From: Apiosordaria backusii
Taxonomy: Eukaryota; Ascomycota; Sordariomycetes; Sordariales; Lasiosphaeriaceae
Reading direction: 5' to 3'
DNA length: 64,000 nucleotides
Assembly (NCBI GenBank): GCA_030549205.1
Contig: JAUKTV010000005.1
Span: 1-64,000, forward strand
Positions 33,372 through 45,309 of the stretch are shown one piece after another. Positions within the stretch are counted from its first letter, which is position 1, and every line of letters begins with the position of its first letter. Made by a program: the position numbers and the translations under genes. Below the pieces are notes generated by a model. That model worked only from the letters and a program-made list of their open reading frames with translations. It ran no database searches and was not told the DNA's origin.

Positions 33372-36300
33372 CTTGAGAACAGCCTCAATCTCTTCCTGCG
33401 ATCTCTCACGTAAGACAAGAAATTTTGAACACAGTACCCTGGAGTCACGCAAAGAGATAGCTCAACCAGCAACACCACCCAAAGAGCGAATGTGGTGTGG
33501 ATATTATTTACTGAGCCGCAAGGTTGCTTAGAAACGATAGCAGGTAATAAGTAAATTGGGGTCTGACAATAAAACTATGGGGAGAATAGTCAGATCTACG
33601 AGTGAGAATTTCTTTATAACCCAGGGATGCCTCGTGAATAGAAACAGGACCCAAAAATCTGGATATGGGTTCGTGGGATGAGGGAACTGTGTGTCATGTC
33701 AGCCAGCACACACGGCAGACAAGGACGTGGGCTCGATCGATCGGCAGGGCTGAAACCCGTTTGACAGGCTACTCGCAGAAGAAACCCGGGGAGCCCAGCT
33801 GGTGATTGCTTTTGGGAGTTTCTTGGCGATGAAAGATGTCATGTTGAGCCTTGTCGTAGTCAGGTGTTTGTCATTGACTCGAGCAATCCCGAGAAACGGC
33901 AATGCATCGCGACAGGCGATGATGGCAGGATGTCGGCACGCCCGTGAAATCACGGGCAATTGTTGGAGGCTGAGTAGTGTCCGTATCCAACAGGCCTCGG
34001 TGACCAGCGACTTGATACCATGGTTGTAGATAGCGCGGACGGGTCTCGCTTCAAGCTCTCCACGTGTAGGACTTTGGGGTGCAGCCGTCACCGACAGGTC
34101 TCTGCGAGTGCATACGTCGAACTCGATCCCGTCAGGCAGCAAAGCGGACGGCGCAATACCGACTCCATTCTTACAGTGGCATCCCACCATTCTCTCCCAT
34201 GGCCCTGTCGGGATACTCGAGTCCTGCAGCCCCCCTGCATCCCCTGCATCCCGTCCCCTTCAGGATGGGCCTCTGATAGGCTGGAGATAGATTGAGCCCT
34301 TTCGGGGGGTGTCGAGGCTGGAGCATGTGTGGTCTTCTGGAAAAGCGGCAGGCAGCATTATTGGCGAAAGGGCGTGAGGGCTGCGGCGCGGCTAAAAACA
34401 AAAGGGTCGAGCATCATCACTGAGGCAGCAATATTCGACTGAAGATCAGGACATGGTTTCCCAAGTCGAGCAGATTCTGTGCATCACCCGTCGCCACCCA
34501 GACTCGCTGTGGTTGCCGAAGTCAAGGACAAGACGGGAGTGCTTCATATGGGCGTTGAGGATATGAGATTGGAGGGAGGGCAATATCTTTAGGAATTTCT
34601 GAAGACCAGAAAGGAAAATTGAGCAGAAAATAAAGAGAGAGAACCGAAGGATATTTCTCAGGTCAAGTTGTTTGACTCGCGCAAAAAGCATAAAACCTGG
34701 GCGTTCCGTGCTTGGCCTATTTGAGAAGGTAAAGAAGGTTAGTGCGCCTCAGACTTGCATTACAGAAGCCCACGCTTTTGGAAACCCCGCGGCTACTCGT
34801 CTCGATGCCAGGGCCGTCCACCCTTTTGGACTGCGACCGACGCCAGGAGGGGCTCTTGGTCCAGTTGGGAAGGTATAGCATTCCGAATTGAAATTGTGTC
34901 GATATTGAATGATTGCGCTGATGGTGATGGTGACTCCGGTGATAATCCGGGGATGGTGGCACGCCCCAATGGCGGCAGGGTGATCATTCTGTGGTTAGGC
35001 TCTTCTCTAGTTCCAGGTTTGATCGTTCTTTTTTTTTTTTGACCCCGGCTTCAACGCCGGGGTGGATGCGGTGCGCACCGGCGCTATCCCTGATGTCGGG
35101 AATGCCTCATCTGACCCGAGAGAACGGTTCCCCGAGTAATGGGAGCAATGACGATGTCTTTGTTGGACTGTGGAGGGAGGGCAAGACAAGGGAAGGGGTC
35201 GTGATTGATAATTGTTCTACCAATGTACTTGTGGCCGGTGCAGGCTTATCAGCTGTTAGCGCGTTCTATCAGCCCTTCTCGAAGGCGGCCAGAAGCTTGG
35301 ATGGTTTTGTCGAGAGCCACCCACCCCCCGGCTATCCCTGAGATTGCACCTTTCCCGCCTTTGCAGCTGCGCTTCCGTGCACCTCATCTGGGCGGGCGCT
35401 GTGACTGGCTGAACTTGGGTTTCCACCGCGAGGAGGGGTGCTTCTCCACACCTTCTAGCAACCTTGCTCGAAAAATCCCCCTTCCATTTCCCATCTTCCA
35501 GTCCACCTGCCCGCTTAAAACGTCTGGTTCTCGCACCAAAGCCACCTCAGACGGCATTCCACCAACTACTTCTCATGACCGGGCATTGCCGTTCCATCTT
35601 TTAAGGTAGCGTCCGGTACTGGTGGAACCGTGTAGAAAAAATACCTCCCATCTTTAACCACCACGCGCCCCTTGTCCCGTCCATGGTTAAGTTGAATGGC
35701 GCCCTACTAAAATCGCCCCACCTACTAGTATGAACGGGGAGTGTAGAGCGGTGCCCCAGGGACTAGGTAGGGACTACCTTCTTATCCGTCTCGGTATTTT
35801 ACTGAGCAATAGAACCTTACCCCTGTTCACCTTTTCCAGTTGTTCTTCCCAAGTCTTGCCAGTCCAAAGAGCACTTGCGAGGCACAGCGTCCACGAATCC
35901 TTCAAAGACACCCTTCTTCCAATCGCGCCCCATAGGCACTTGGCGCACCATCTGTGTTTTGCGGACAGGTGCCGTGCGTGCCTCGACTCGAGGCTTCTTC
36001 CTCCCGTCTTCCTCTTCTCTTCTCGCCAACCACTACCCTACCACACTCGCTCACCACACACGCACGAACCCGCCCACACAACACACGCCCATCCACCCGC
36101 AACGCAACGGGCGCACGCAGTGGGAGAGGTGGGAGAGAGAGACACAAGGTATGACCGAGTATTGTCCGCTCCATCCTTTTCTATTGTTTCCCTCTTCTCT
36201 TCTTGTTCAACTCTTGCCAACCGCCCCCCTCCTGTCTCCACCCACATGCTCCTAGCTCAAACCCACACACGCACGCACACAAGCACATCAACTGGGCTTG

Positions 36301-36848
36301 ATCCACGCGCGCGACCCCAGGCCGCCCTCCGGCGCCAGTCGTTCGAATTGATGACCCCAAACCCGGCACCTCTTTTCTTCTGCGGCCCGCGCAGCTCCCT
36401 CCACCATCCTATCGCAAGCTCTTTGTCCAAGCCTCGTCTTATCTGATTGATCTCAGCGCGCGGCATGTCTAACTCTAAGCAGTCCGGTGAACGACCTCAT
36501 TTCCCTGCGCCAGACTCGTTCTAAACGGGATTGGAAACCGATTTGGATTTCACGAGGCCCTTCAGCGTCAGCGATAAGGCTTGCGAAGGCATCACAACCC
36601 GAATCACTGCCAACAGACCGTGGCGATCGACCTCTTCTCCCGACACATGCGTGGCTAGCTCTCGTCAGTTCCCGCATCGCACCTCTGCGCCGACTTGCCG
36701 TTTAGTTCTCGGCCAGGCCTGGTGGACCCGATCAAGCTTGCGAGTGCAGAAGTCGTACGAAAGAGTCCTGTTTTGCTGCCGCCGAACCAGTCTTTTGTGG
36801 TGGAAAGGTCTCTAGCCGCGTCTGGCTAGAAGGGGGCTAGGGGCAGTT
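33372..36848. other. intergenic region and probable long CT-rich leader of the phosphodiesterase gene
   Basis: 3.5 kb without a firm gene. A minus-strand frame at 34190-33699 is described under findings. From about 35800 to 36450 the plus strand is strongly C/T-rich with ACAC/CGCAC microsatellite stretches, as in long 5' leaders of fungal signalling genes. Overlapping frames here are low-complexity and I do not call them. Confidence 0.5.
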
Positions 36849-39352
36849 ATGGAAAATCCAATGGAGAGTGGAATGTGCAATGTCATATATGTCGACCGCG
36901 CTGTTTCTGAAGACCGACATGTGCGGTCAGGTTCATTAGGCCATGGTGCGGCCGCAGGAAATTGGGAATCCAGCCAGCTCCAGGGGAACGTCAGTCTCCT
37001 CTTGAGTGGTTTTCAGAGTGGTATGCAAACAAATCCAGTGGTTTTGGGCTGTTGTGGGCTCTTCGCTAATAGTCAAGTTTAGTATTTCTGTGTGGCACAG
37101 GGGCTGCTTGCCTCGAACGGTGGCGGAAGTTCTACTCGGAGCCGGTGACCAAAACAAAACCAACAATCATTCTCCTAGAAACCCCCATCCAGGAGCCAAT
37201 ATCAAGCAGGCCACAATGGCAGCTTCCACCCGCCGAATCGGAGCTGTATGGGCTCACGTTGCTGGAACGGATAGACTCAGAGTCATGTGCCAAGAGTTTG
37301 TCCAGCCTTGTCATCGTGGTCCCTATTGTCGCTCGGCACGACAACCTGCTGAGCGTTAATCCCGATTCATTCAGAGCGATACGCGAGTCATTAGTTAGTC
37401 GTGGAGCTACAGATGCTACGGTGAGCCCTCTCAGCCACAACTGGCTTGATGATATCAAGATACATGCTCAACGGGCATGCCGAAACGCGACCCAAGCCAG
37501 ATCGGCACACCCACGGACGCATGCAAGCTCAACACAAACGTCGCGTGGGGGAAACGACAGCAGCTTAGTGGGCGAAGAAATGGTATCGAGGCTTTTACCG
37601 GACCTCTGTATTTCGATCCCAGCAAGTGAGGATGGCCGCACCATCAAGGTTGTCCAGATTTCTGCCGAAAGACAAGCTGTGATTTCGCACGCCATCACGG
37701 AATTTCAATTCGATGCTCCCAAATTCAACGACGACGAACTAATTGTGGCGGCGTCGCTCATCTTTGAGCATGCGTTTTCGGCGCCTGAGGTGGCCCCATG
37801 GCGGTTATCAAAAGGTATGTGCTACTCTGCGGTATTGGTCCCTCGGCTCATGCTCCGTGTGCTGACGTCTTTGTATAGAACAGCTGCAGGCCTTCGTCAT
37901 AGCTTGCTGCACTGCCTACAAACCGAATGTTCACTATCACAATTTTTGCCACGTGGTCGATGTCCTGCAACACAGCTTCCACAGTCTCATCCGCATAGGA
38001 GCGTTGCCTCCCTACCCGCCCACCAATGGTTCGACACCAAGGCCGTCTTCGACCTCTATGTTCGCCCAGTGTATTGAGCCTCTTGTAGCGCTTACACTCC
38101 TCGTCGCCGCCATTGGCCACGATGCGGGACATCCAGGAGTCAACAACGGCTTCCTGATAAAAACGAACGACCCGTTGGCCCGTTTGTACAATGATCGGTC
38201 CGTTTTGGAATCCTACCATTGCGCCGCTTTTAAAGAGATTCTCCGAAAATTCTGGCCGCAGGTCTACAACACTTCTGGGATGCGCAATCTCATCACCGAG
38301 TGCATTATGGCCACTGATATGGGCGTGCATCAAATTTACATGGACAAATTAAAATCTGCCTTGGACGAGCTGCACAGGGAACACAGTCAAGAGAATATGA
38401 CTCCCAACCAGTTGGGGGACGCGATGAAAAAGAACAAGCTGCTGATCTGTGCGCTCTTGATCAAATGCGCAGACATCAGCAATGTTGTAAGTTATCGCCA
38501 AGCTTGTTGATAGAGGGCCGATCTGACCGATTGATGTAGGCACGAAGATACGACACAGCCGTGAAATGGATGTATACTCTTGCAGCGGAGACGGCCAAGC
38601 AGCGAGAGCGTGAGAAGTTCATGAACGTTCAGACGTCAATCGTCTCGCTGGAGGGCACTGACCAGTTGACTCTTGCCAAAAACCAGCTGTACTTCATGGA
38701 CAACTTCGCAGCTCCGCTGTTCAAAGGCGTCGCAAAACTCATCCCAGAACTGCAGTTCTGTGTGGAGGCCATCGCCGAGAACAGAGAGAAGTTCAAGGCT
38801 ATCACAGCCAACGTCGAGAAGCAGGGCAGCTCACCCTCCCAGATGGATTTTGCAAATTCTCAACGGCCAAATCCGTCGCAGCATTCTGTCGAGCCAGCAG
38901 CCAAGGGAGGCTCAAACGCCCCTGAAATAAACGGCATCACCACGACGTTCGACGCGGTAGACGACGACTCACATTCCCACTGTGCGCCCAAGCAGCGATG
39001 CAGCGAGACCACCGAGGTGAGCTCAGCACCAGACAGCGCCGGTACTGGGAAGATGCCCTTGTCGCCGAGCACGCAGGGGACGAGCATCGTCAGCATCAAT
39101 TCCTCAGTTGATCCACCTACCAGTTGTCCTGTAACAAGCAGCACTCCCGATTCCTTTAGGAACCAAGCGAAAGAGTGTTTCCAGCACCAAGTCTCATCAG
39201 ATAACGGATATCTGAATGGTCACACCAATCATGCCGGATTTGACACACATGGAGGGTTGGCACCAGGCGGGCAGCTGAAGAAGAAGCCGAGCTTCATTCA
39301 GAAGATAGGGGATTTTCTTTCGAACAAGAGGTCCAAAGGTTCGAGCCCCTAG
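36849..39352 (+). CDS. PDE2: class I 3',5'-cyclic nucleotide (cAMP) phosphodiesterase with N-terminal receiver-like domain
   Basis: Hydrolyses cAMP to 5'-AMP and so limits PKA signalling. Exons 36849-37020, 37083-37814, 37879-38486 and 38540-39352 join in phase to 774 residues. The catalytic HD domain shows the metal ligands: HYHNFCHVVDV, then GHDAGHPGVNN, and the distal Asp in KCADISN; HPGVNNGFLI, ESYHCAAF and TDMGVHQIYM are typical of the family. The C-terminal ~200 residues are Ser/Thr-rich and look disordered. The first ~190 residues read like a degenerate response-regulator receiver: CNVIYVDR, PTIILLETP with Glu90 where the phospho-acceptor Asp would be, LVIVVP, and GATDATVSPL with Ser where the conserved Lys would be. 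The start ATG begins this domain, and the first intron (62 nt) joins it smoothly. Confidence 0.95.
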
Positions 39353-42300
39353 TCCTGAGGCGCGAATTTTACTGGTAAATGGCTTCCTTCCCAGCGCCCG
39401 CAACCCCCTTTATATACCGCCAAGGGGATTCGAGCCTCCTTCACACACAGGCGAGTGCTACAGCATGCATTTGCATATCACAACCACCCCCATATCATTG
39501 TCGAGACCTACTCAAATGTCAGGCCCCGGCATTGTTAAGCCGCCCCTTTCCATCAGCCGCACCCTACGAATGTAGTTCATGTCTGATGACGAAGAATGTG
39601 TACGAGTTAGTTGGCACCATCTGGCGAGTTTATGGGGGGCCTTGTTCCGCGTGTTTCTTTGGGGAAATGCCTTTGTATTGTATAATATGGGTTTTGGAAC
39701 AAGGCTCAGGTTCATCAGGGAGGCAAACCTTCTTCGTTCTGTTTTCAACCTTTTTGTTTCTTTTTTTTATTTGGTCTTTTTTTTTACCTTCTTCTTGGGC
39801 ATCATTGATTGGCCCTCCCCTTATCTTTTTTTTGGTGATGGGATGAGATAAGGCGGGATACCTTTTTTGCAAGATTAGGACGTCAGGGGGATACCTAGGA
39901 TAAGGGATCCTTCAAGTGGGTGTTTTTTTTAACAAAAGGAGATGGGAAAGGAAAGGAGGGGAGTTTCTTCAAGGGGGTCTGGGGGTGGATGGGTGGGACG
40001 GGAGGGTTTAAAGGTATGGAAACGGGGTTAGGGGGGTTATAAGATATGGATTGATTATACATAACATTGGTTGCTTGCAACTTGATTGTTGTTGTCTGCG
40101 TTTTTTGTTTGTTTGGCTTGCTTTGGTTTGCCGTGTTGTCTGTATGCGTGCGACAGTTTGCGTGTCTTGGTGTCTGCCCGTTTGCCCCTGAATTTGTCCT
40201 GCATGCTTCACTTACTTCACTTGCTTCACCTGATTGACTTGTCTTTTGCACACACACATATCACGGTGGTTGCCGACATTACGCATTGGTTTTTGACCTT
40301 TGGGTTTGTCTGTTTCGGTCCCCAGCTTGCACGCATACACATGCAGAACATATGTGAAAAAGAAGGAAAAGAGTCAGCACACGAGCATCTCGCACGGGTT
40401 CAAAAGACGGCTGTGCCAGATAAGGCAGAAAGAGAGAGATGCAGAGCAGGGCACTGACAACACACCGCACAGAAAACGACGCATGGAAGCCAGCAAGCGA
40501 TCAGTACGACACAAGGGAGCAACACCTGGTTTATACGACGGTCCAAAGGACATACGACGACGGCCCAAGAGACACACGGTCTAGAGATAACCCACGACGA
40601 TCAAGCCATGCACGGTTAAGAAGCTACATGATGACGGCCAATATGACACATAGAAGAAGAAGACGAAACGGTCAATAAGACTCACGATGATGGTCGAGAC
40701 TGACCCACGCCCAAGACAACCCACGACGGCCAAGGACATTGTCCAAGGCAAGCCACAAGGCGGCCCAAGAAGCACACGGTCAATACGGCGACACACGACG
40801 GCCTAAGAGGCACACAGTCAAGAAGACACAACAAACAGTCAAGACCAAATACGGCCGGCGACAGCGCATGGGTTAAGAAGACACATGGAAGAAACGCATG
40901 GTTAAGAAGTTTCATGGAAGATGACGTATGGAAGAAGACGTATGGAAGATGACATATGGAAGATGACGTATGGAAGATGACATATGGAAGATGACGTATG
41001 GAAGATGACACACAGTCACGCATGGGAACCTACACACCAACGCCCAACATCGCTCAAGACATCAAACCAGGACGCTGACTGAATACAGATCACACCAGAA
41101 GACAGAGCATGAAGATGAGCATAAAGAGACGACAAGACGAGCACAGCATGAGCACAAAAGGGCAACCTGGCTACCACAAGAGAATGAAAAAGCAGTTTAA
41201 TTATAATAAAAGAAGAAGCAAGCAATGGCATAGCAGGTCGACAAAGCAAACCTTCACAGAAGAGTAATTGGTATGTATCACTTTTCTTTCCCCCTCCCCC
41301 CAAATAGGCAGATACAAATTGACTGATATCAACCAGACTCCCTGTTGCCATTTTGCCACAAGCATCGGCATCATCCCTTTTCCCATTTCACACACCTCCT
41401 TTTTTTTCATTCTTTTTTTTTTCAATCACCCATCTTAACAGCTTTTTTCTCGACTTTTTCCCCCCCCCTTTCTTACATACTCTTTAAATCTTTTTCAGAA
41501 CTTACTTTTATCATTCAAGGGGGGTAATTATAGAAGAAGAAAAGTAGGAAAACAACGTCAAAAAAAAGTTGCTGCGCTAACCTTATATTTTATATACTTA
41601 TTATATCTTTAGTTAATGAGTTTTTACAAGGTTTGCATTAACATCACAAACATCATCAAGCATCATCAAGTACCATAAGCATAAGCATAATACATATATA
41701 TATATATTTTAGCATGATAGAAGAAATGTACATTTCCATAGGTACTCTGAACAACAAAGACCATATCTGTAAAACAATTACAAGATTTATATGTCCTTGG
41801 TTCAAGTCGCAAAAACCACTTCTTAATAAAACTTTCCTCAGTTTCACATGTTTCACATAAGATACTTCACATACAAAAAAAAGATATGGTGATGATTACA
41901 ACGCCAACGATTTGAGACAAAATGATATTCTCACCAAAAATCCATGGCGGGAATACGAAACGGCCGGAACCGTCAAAGACATCAAAGACAAAAAAAACCT
42001 GAGACATGTCGAACTGGTGCAATGTCACACGGAATTTGCTTCTCACGCTCTTGGGTATCACGCATTTCTCCAAATGTCTCAGGTACACGAAAACGGCTTT
42101 TTGGGGGTGACAACATCACAAAAGAGACACAACACAGAAGAACGCAGCTGTGGCTTGTCATGATCAATATGAAACTTAGCATTTATCATTTACTACTACT
42201 AGTACCAAAAAGAAACAAGGAAAAATACAATGTGCAAACAACCACTGGATGCCCCCATCGAATGCGCCGTGTACTGCCGAAGATAAAAAGCTTGACAAAA

Positions 42301-42386
42301 GCTCCAACCCAAACAATCCAATCTAGCCTACTAACAATGCTAGGAATGCGCTATGTGTGTACTGTCTGTATTCATGACTCCAAAAC
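39353..42386. other. repeat-rich convergent spacer between phosphodiesterase and carboxypeptidase genes
   Basis: 3.0 kb with both 3' UTRs and no gene I can support. Homopolymer T and A tracts are common (39750-39830, 41400-41460). From about 40430 to 41011 the plus strand is a degenerate purine-rich repeat field ending in a clean 14-bp array. No T-loop or other tRNA signature seen. Confidence 0.55.
40914..41011. repeat. 14-bp minisatellite, seven copies
   Basis: Seven tandem units of ATGGAAGATGACGT in exact 14-bp register. The second has AAGACGT, and later units alternate ATGACAT and ATGACGT before a last ATGACAC. Confidence 0.9.
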
Positions 42387-44112
42387 TTATTTGCCGAACC
42401 ACTCACCACCCAACCACCGGTTCAGGAAGTCGAGGGAGTTCTCGGGCTGATCCATGGGAACCATGTGGCCAGCCTGGTAGACCTGCATGAAGGTGAAGTT
42501 GCCAGAGGCCTTGACCTTGCCGTACTCCTTCTCAGCGCCAGCAAGCTTCAAGTCCTTGAGAGAGGCCTTGTTGAAGTTCTTCTTGCCTGGCCAATCAAGA
42601 GCCTCAGTCCAGGCCTGGTTGCCGAGCCAGTTGCAAATGTAGTCGGCATCACCGGCATAGATGAGGACAGGGATCTCCTTGAGAATCTTGGGCACAAGAC
42701 GATGGAAGGGCTGCATCCAGTCGCCCTGGAACAAGAAGTTGCGGTTGATGTCAAAGTTGCAGCTCTCGTAGCCAGAGACCTCAACTCCGAGGGCATCCAT
42801 CACATCCTTCTGGTTAAGATAATCGCTAATCCAGCCGAGAGCGCTATAGCAGAGGTTACTGCTATCCTCGCACTTACCACGGATATCATAGACATTCTGG
42901 CCGGTTCGCTGATAAGGGCCAATAAGGGCGTTGTTGCAGTAGATGGATGCCGGAACGCAACTCCAGACACTACCAGAGTCGTAGCAGTTCTGGATGAGGG
43001 ACTGGCAGCGAGGAAGAGCATTGTCCATGCTGCGGCACTCGGGCTCGTCAAGGACAGCGGGATAGCCACCCTTGCCGCAAGCCATGGGGCGGTAGTGCTC
43101 GTACTGAGTAAGACCGTCGGTCAAGCCGTTACCGATGAGGATGGACTTGAGGTTGATGTTGCGGTTCTTGTGGGACAAGATCTCAGAAGCGAAGACGGGA
43201 ATGTAGTGACCAGCATAGGACTCGCCAGCAATGTGGAAGTCCTGCTTGGCATACTCGGGGAATTGGTGGAAGAAGAGGGTCAAAAGAGCATAGACATCCT
43301 TGCCAGCGGCGATCGTGTTGCTCACGGAGTTGCCGGAGTATGAGTAACCGACGTTGACGGGCTGGTCAAGGAAGATAACACTGGCGTTGTTGTTCCAGCT
43401 GAACTCATTGTTGACAACCTTGAGCTTGTTGTCGATCGAAGAGGGGCCAAGCTCGAGGAACAAGCCGGTGAGTGAGGAGCAGCCTGGGCCACCGTTGAGC
43501 CAGAGGACCACGGGGTCGTTCTTGGGATCGTTGCGGGACTCGAAGAACCCTAAGCATCGATATTAGCATCTTGTTATTCGGTTAAATTGGGTGGTGGAAT
43601 CAGAACATACAATAGAACAAGTGCTTGTCATTGGCCTCGTCATCCAAGTAACCGCTGTATTGCTTGACCTTGTCAACACCAAGCTTGGATGGGTCAACAG
43701 CCTTGACACGGAGGTTGAAGTCGGCAATCTTGCCATCAACCTGGCGGTGGTCTTGGCCATCCTCGCCCTGTACCCAGAGCTTTTGGACATCGGCGCCCCT
43801 GACGACGTGGTCCCAGTCGTGACGGCGACGGGCGGGCTTGGGCTTAGTGAACCAGTTGGAGTGGTTGAAGGCACTTTCTGGTACAAGGAGCTTAATCTCG
43901 TCCCAGAGGGCCTTGGCCTCGGCGGTCATGCCGTGGAAGGCCTCTTCAATGCTGGCGATAGGCTTTCCAGCAGCGTCAACGAACTGTTCGGCGAGCGGCT
44001 TCATGCCAGCCTGGGCCCGCTCGTAGTCGCTCGAGAGAACATGCTGTGTTTGCTGCTGAAACGAAGCCGCCGAAGCGACTCCGAGGAGCACCGTCGAAAC
44101 AGCGACCCTCAT
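42387..44112 (-). CDS. vacuolar carboxypeptidase Y (serine carboxypeptidase)
   Basis: Serine carboxypeptidase of the vacuole, made as a secreted proenzyme. Two exons, 44112-43611 and 43549-42387, with a 61-nt intron (GCTAAT branch), encode 554 residues. MRVAVSTVLLGVASA is the signal peptide and a propeptide of about 110 residues follows. The S10 family marks are present: WLNGGPGCSSLTGLF, GESYAGHY with the catalytic Ser near 278, the catalytic Asp in YAGDADYICNW (about 468) and the His in GHMVPMDQP (529). NVGYSYSG and Cys-rich segments (CQSLIQNCYDSGSVWSC) fit CPY. Codon use is strongly biased, suggesting high expression; that bias also creates a long antisense frame that I rejected. Divergent from SDO1. 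Confidence 0.96.
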
Positions 44113-45309
44113 TGTAGATATGCGCGGATATCAATGGGCTTGAGCTCCGCGACCAGAAAAGAGGTATGATAATGAAAATTCAATTGGGAGATGATGAGGG
44201 ATGGATGAAGGAGGAGAGGCAGAGAACAAGCTTGGGGGAGGATAGCTAATAACTGAAACAGCGACGAGTTGTTGCCGGAGTCGGAGAAACAGGCAGATCT
44301 GGGTTGCGCCACTGGCAGGTCTGGGTACCTTGCAGGTTGGGGTCACGGGAACGGTTGGCGGTCTACAGAAAACACCCAGACCGCTAACATTCCGTGCGGT
44401 AAACTATGCCCAGATGAGCGGGCGAGGCTGCATTTTCTGTGCGAACCCCTGCAGATCAGGGCGCAGCACCAATCAACTGAGCGGTTATCTATCCCCGACC
44501 CGATAAGCTTCGTCATTGCCAGGACCTCTGCTGCATGGCAACCGCTCGTTGTTTTGCCGTGCCACAGCTGGATACCCAGCCTCGCGGTTTTCAGCAGGCG
44601 GTTTTCTCTCTCAATGAATTGGGGTCATCTAAAGGAGAGGAATTCCTCCCATCTCACCTTCATCCCAACTGCCTGCTCATCCGTCCCCATCATACGAAAG
44701 GCACGGCTGATGCTGCAAGGGTCGTGAACAAGGCAAGTGGATATGACATTACGTCGGTCCAAGCCCAGCAAAGCGAATGCCAACGCGCGCTGCAGTGCAG
44801 TGACCCACTGTCTTGACTCACTATGAATAATTGTTAGTGAAGAACTCAGCGTGGCGAGCGCGGCTCCGGACCATCGCAAAATTCTCATTGCTGCCAAGTC
44901 ATATTCATGGTCTGTGACCACTGTGGGATCCTATCTCAAGACAGGAAAGACCTCGTGAGGATTGATGACTTGTGTTGATGGGGCTGCTTCCATGTCGCGA
45001 CTTCTTCGATGTGTCGCGCTAACAATCGATAAGGCCTAGAGGAAGCCAAGAACGCCCCACAGATCTGCTCCGCCAGTGACCGAGATGGCGGGGTAGGATT
45101 TTGTAAAACCAACTTGAAGAAAAAAGCATCTTTCTTGTCCCGCCTCCATCCCGTTGATGATTATCAAGCAAAGTTCATTCTCAATCTTGTAAATACAGTC
45201 ACACTACAAATACATCTTCACTCACGGGTGCATAAATCCCGTACTTTAACCTTTCACCACAAACAACCCCTCCACCCATCCCCTCGTCCCCGACGAGCCC
45301 ACCCCCAAA
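44113..45309. promoter_or_regulatory. divergent promoter region of carboxypeptidase Y and SDO1
   Basis: 1.2 kb between two divergent starts; carries both promoters. A plus frame at 44269-44727 has no recognisable features. Nothing else seen. Confidence 0.5.

Noticed and set aside
35730..36446. 238-codon plus-strand frame upstream of the phosphodiesterase
   Set aside because: Ser/Thr/His/Pro-rich low complexity in a CT-rich leader, with overlapping open frames in other phases.
39335..39352. GGTTCGAGCCCC as a tRNA T-loop
   Set aside because: It lies inside the C-terminal coding sequence of the phosphodiesterase and lacks the rest of a tRNA.
41786..41815. TGGTTCAAGTC as a tRNA T-loop
   Set aside because: No matching acceptor or anticodon stems could be found around it.
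42465..43343. 292-codon plus-strand frame opposite carboxypeptidase Y
   Set aside because: Antisense artefact; the minus strand carries the complete S10 catalytic triad.
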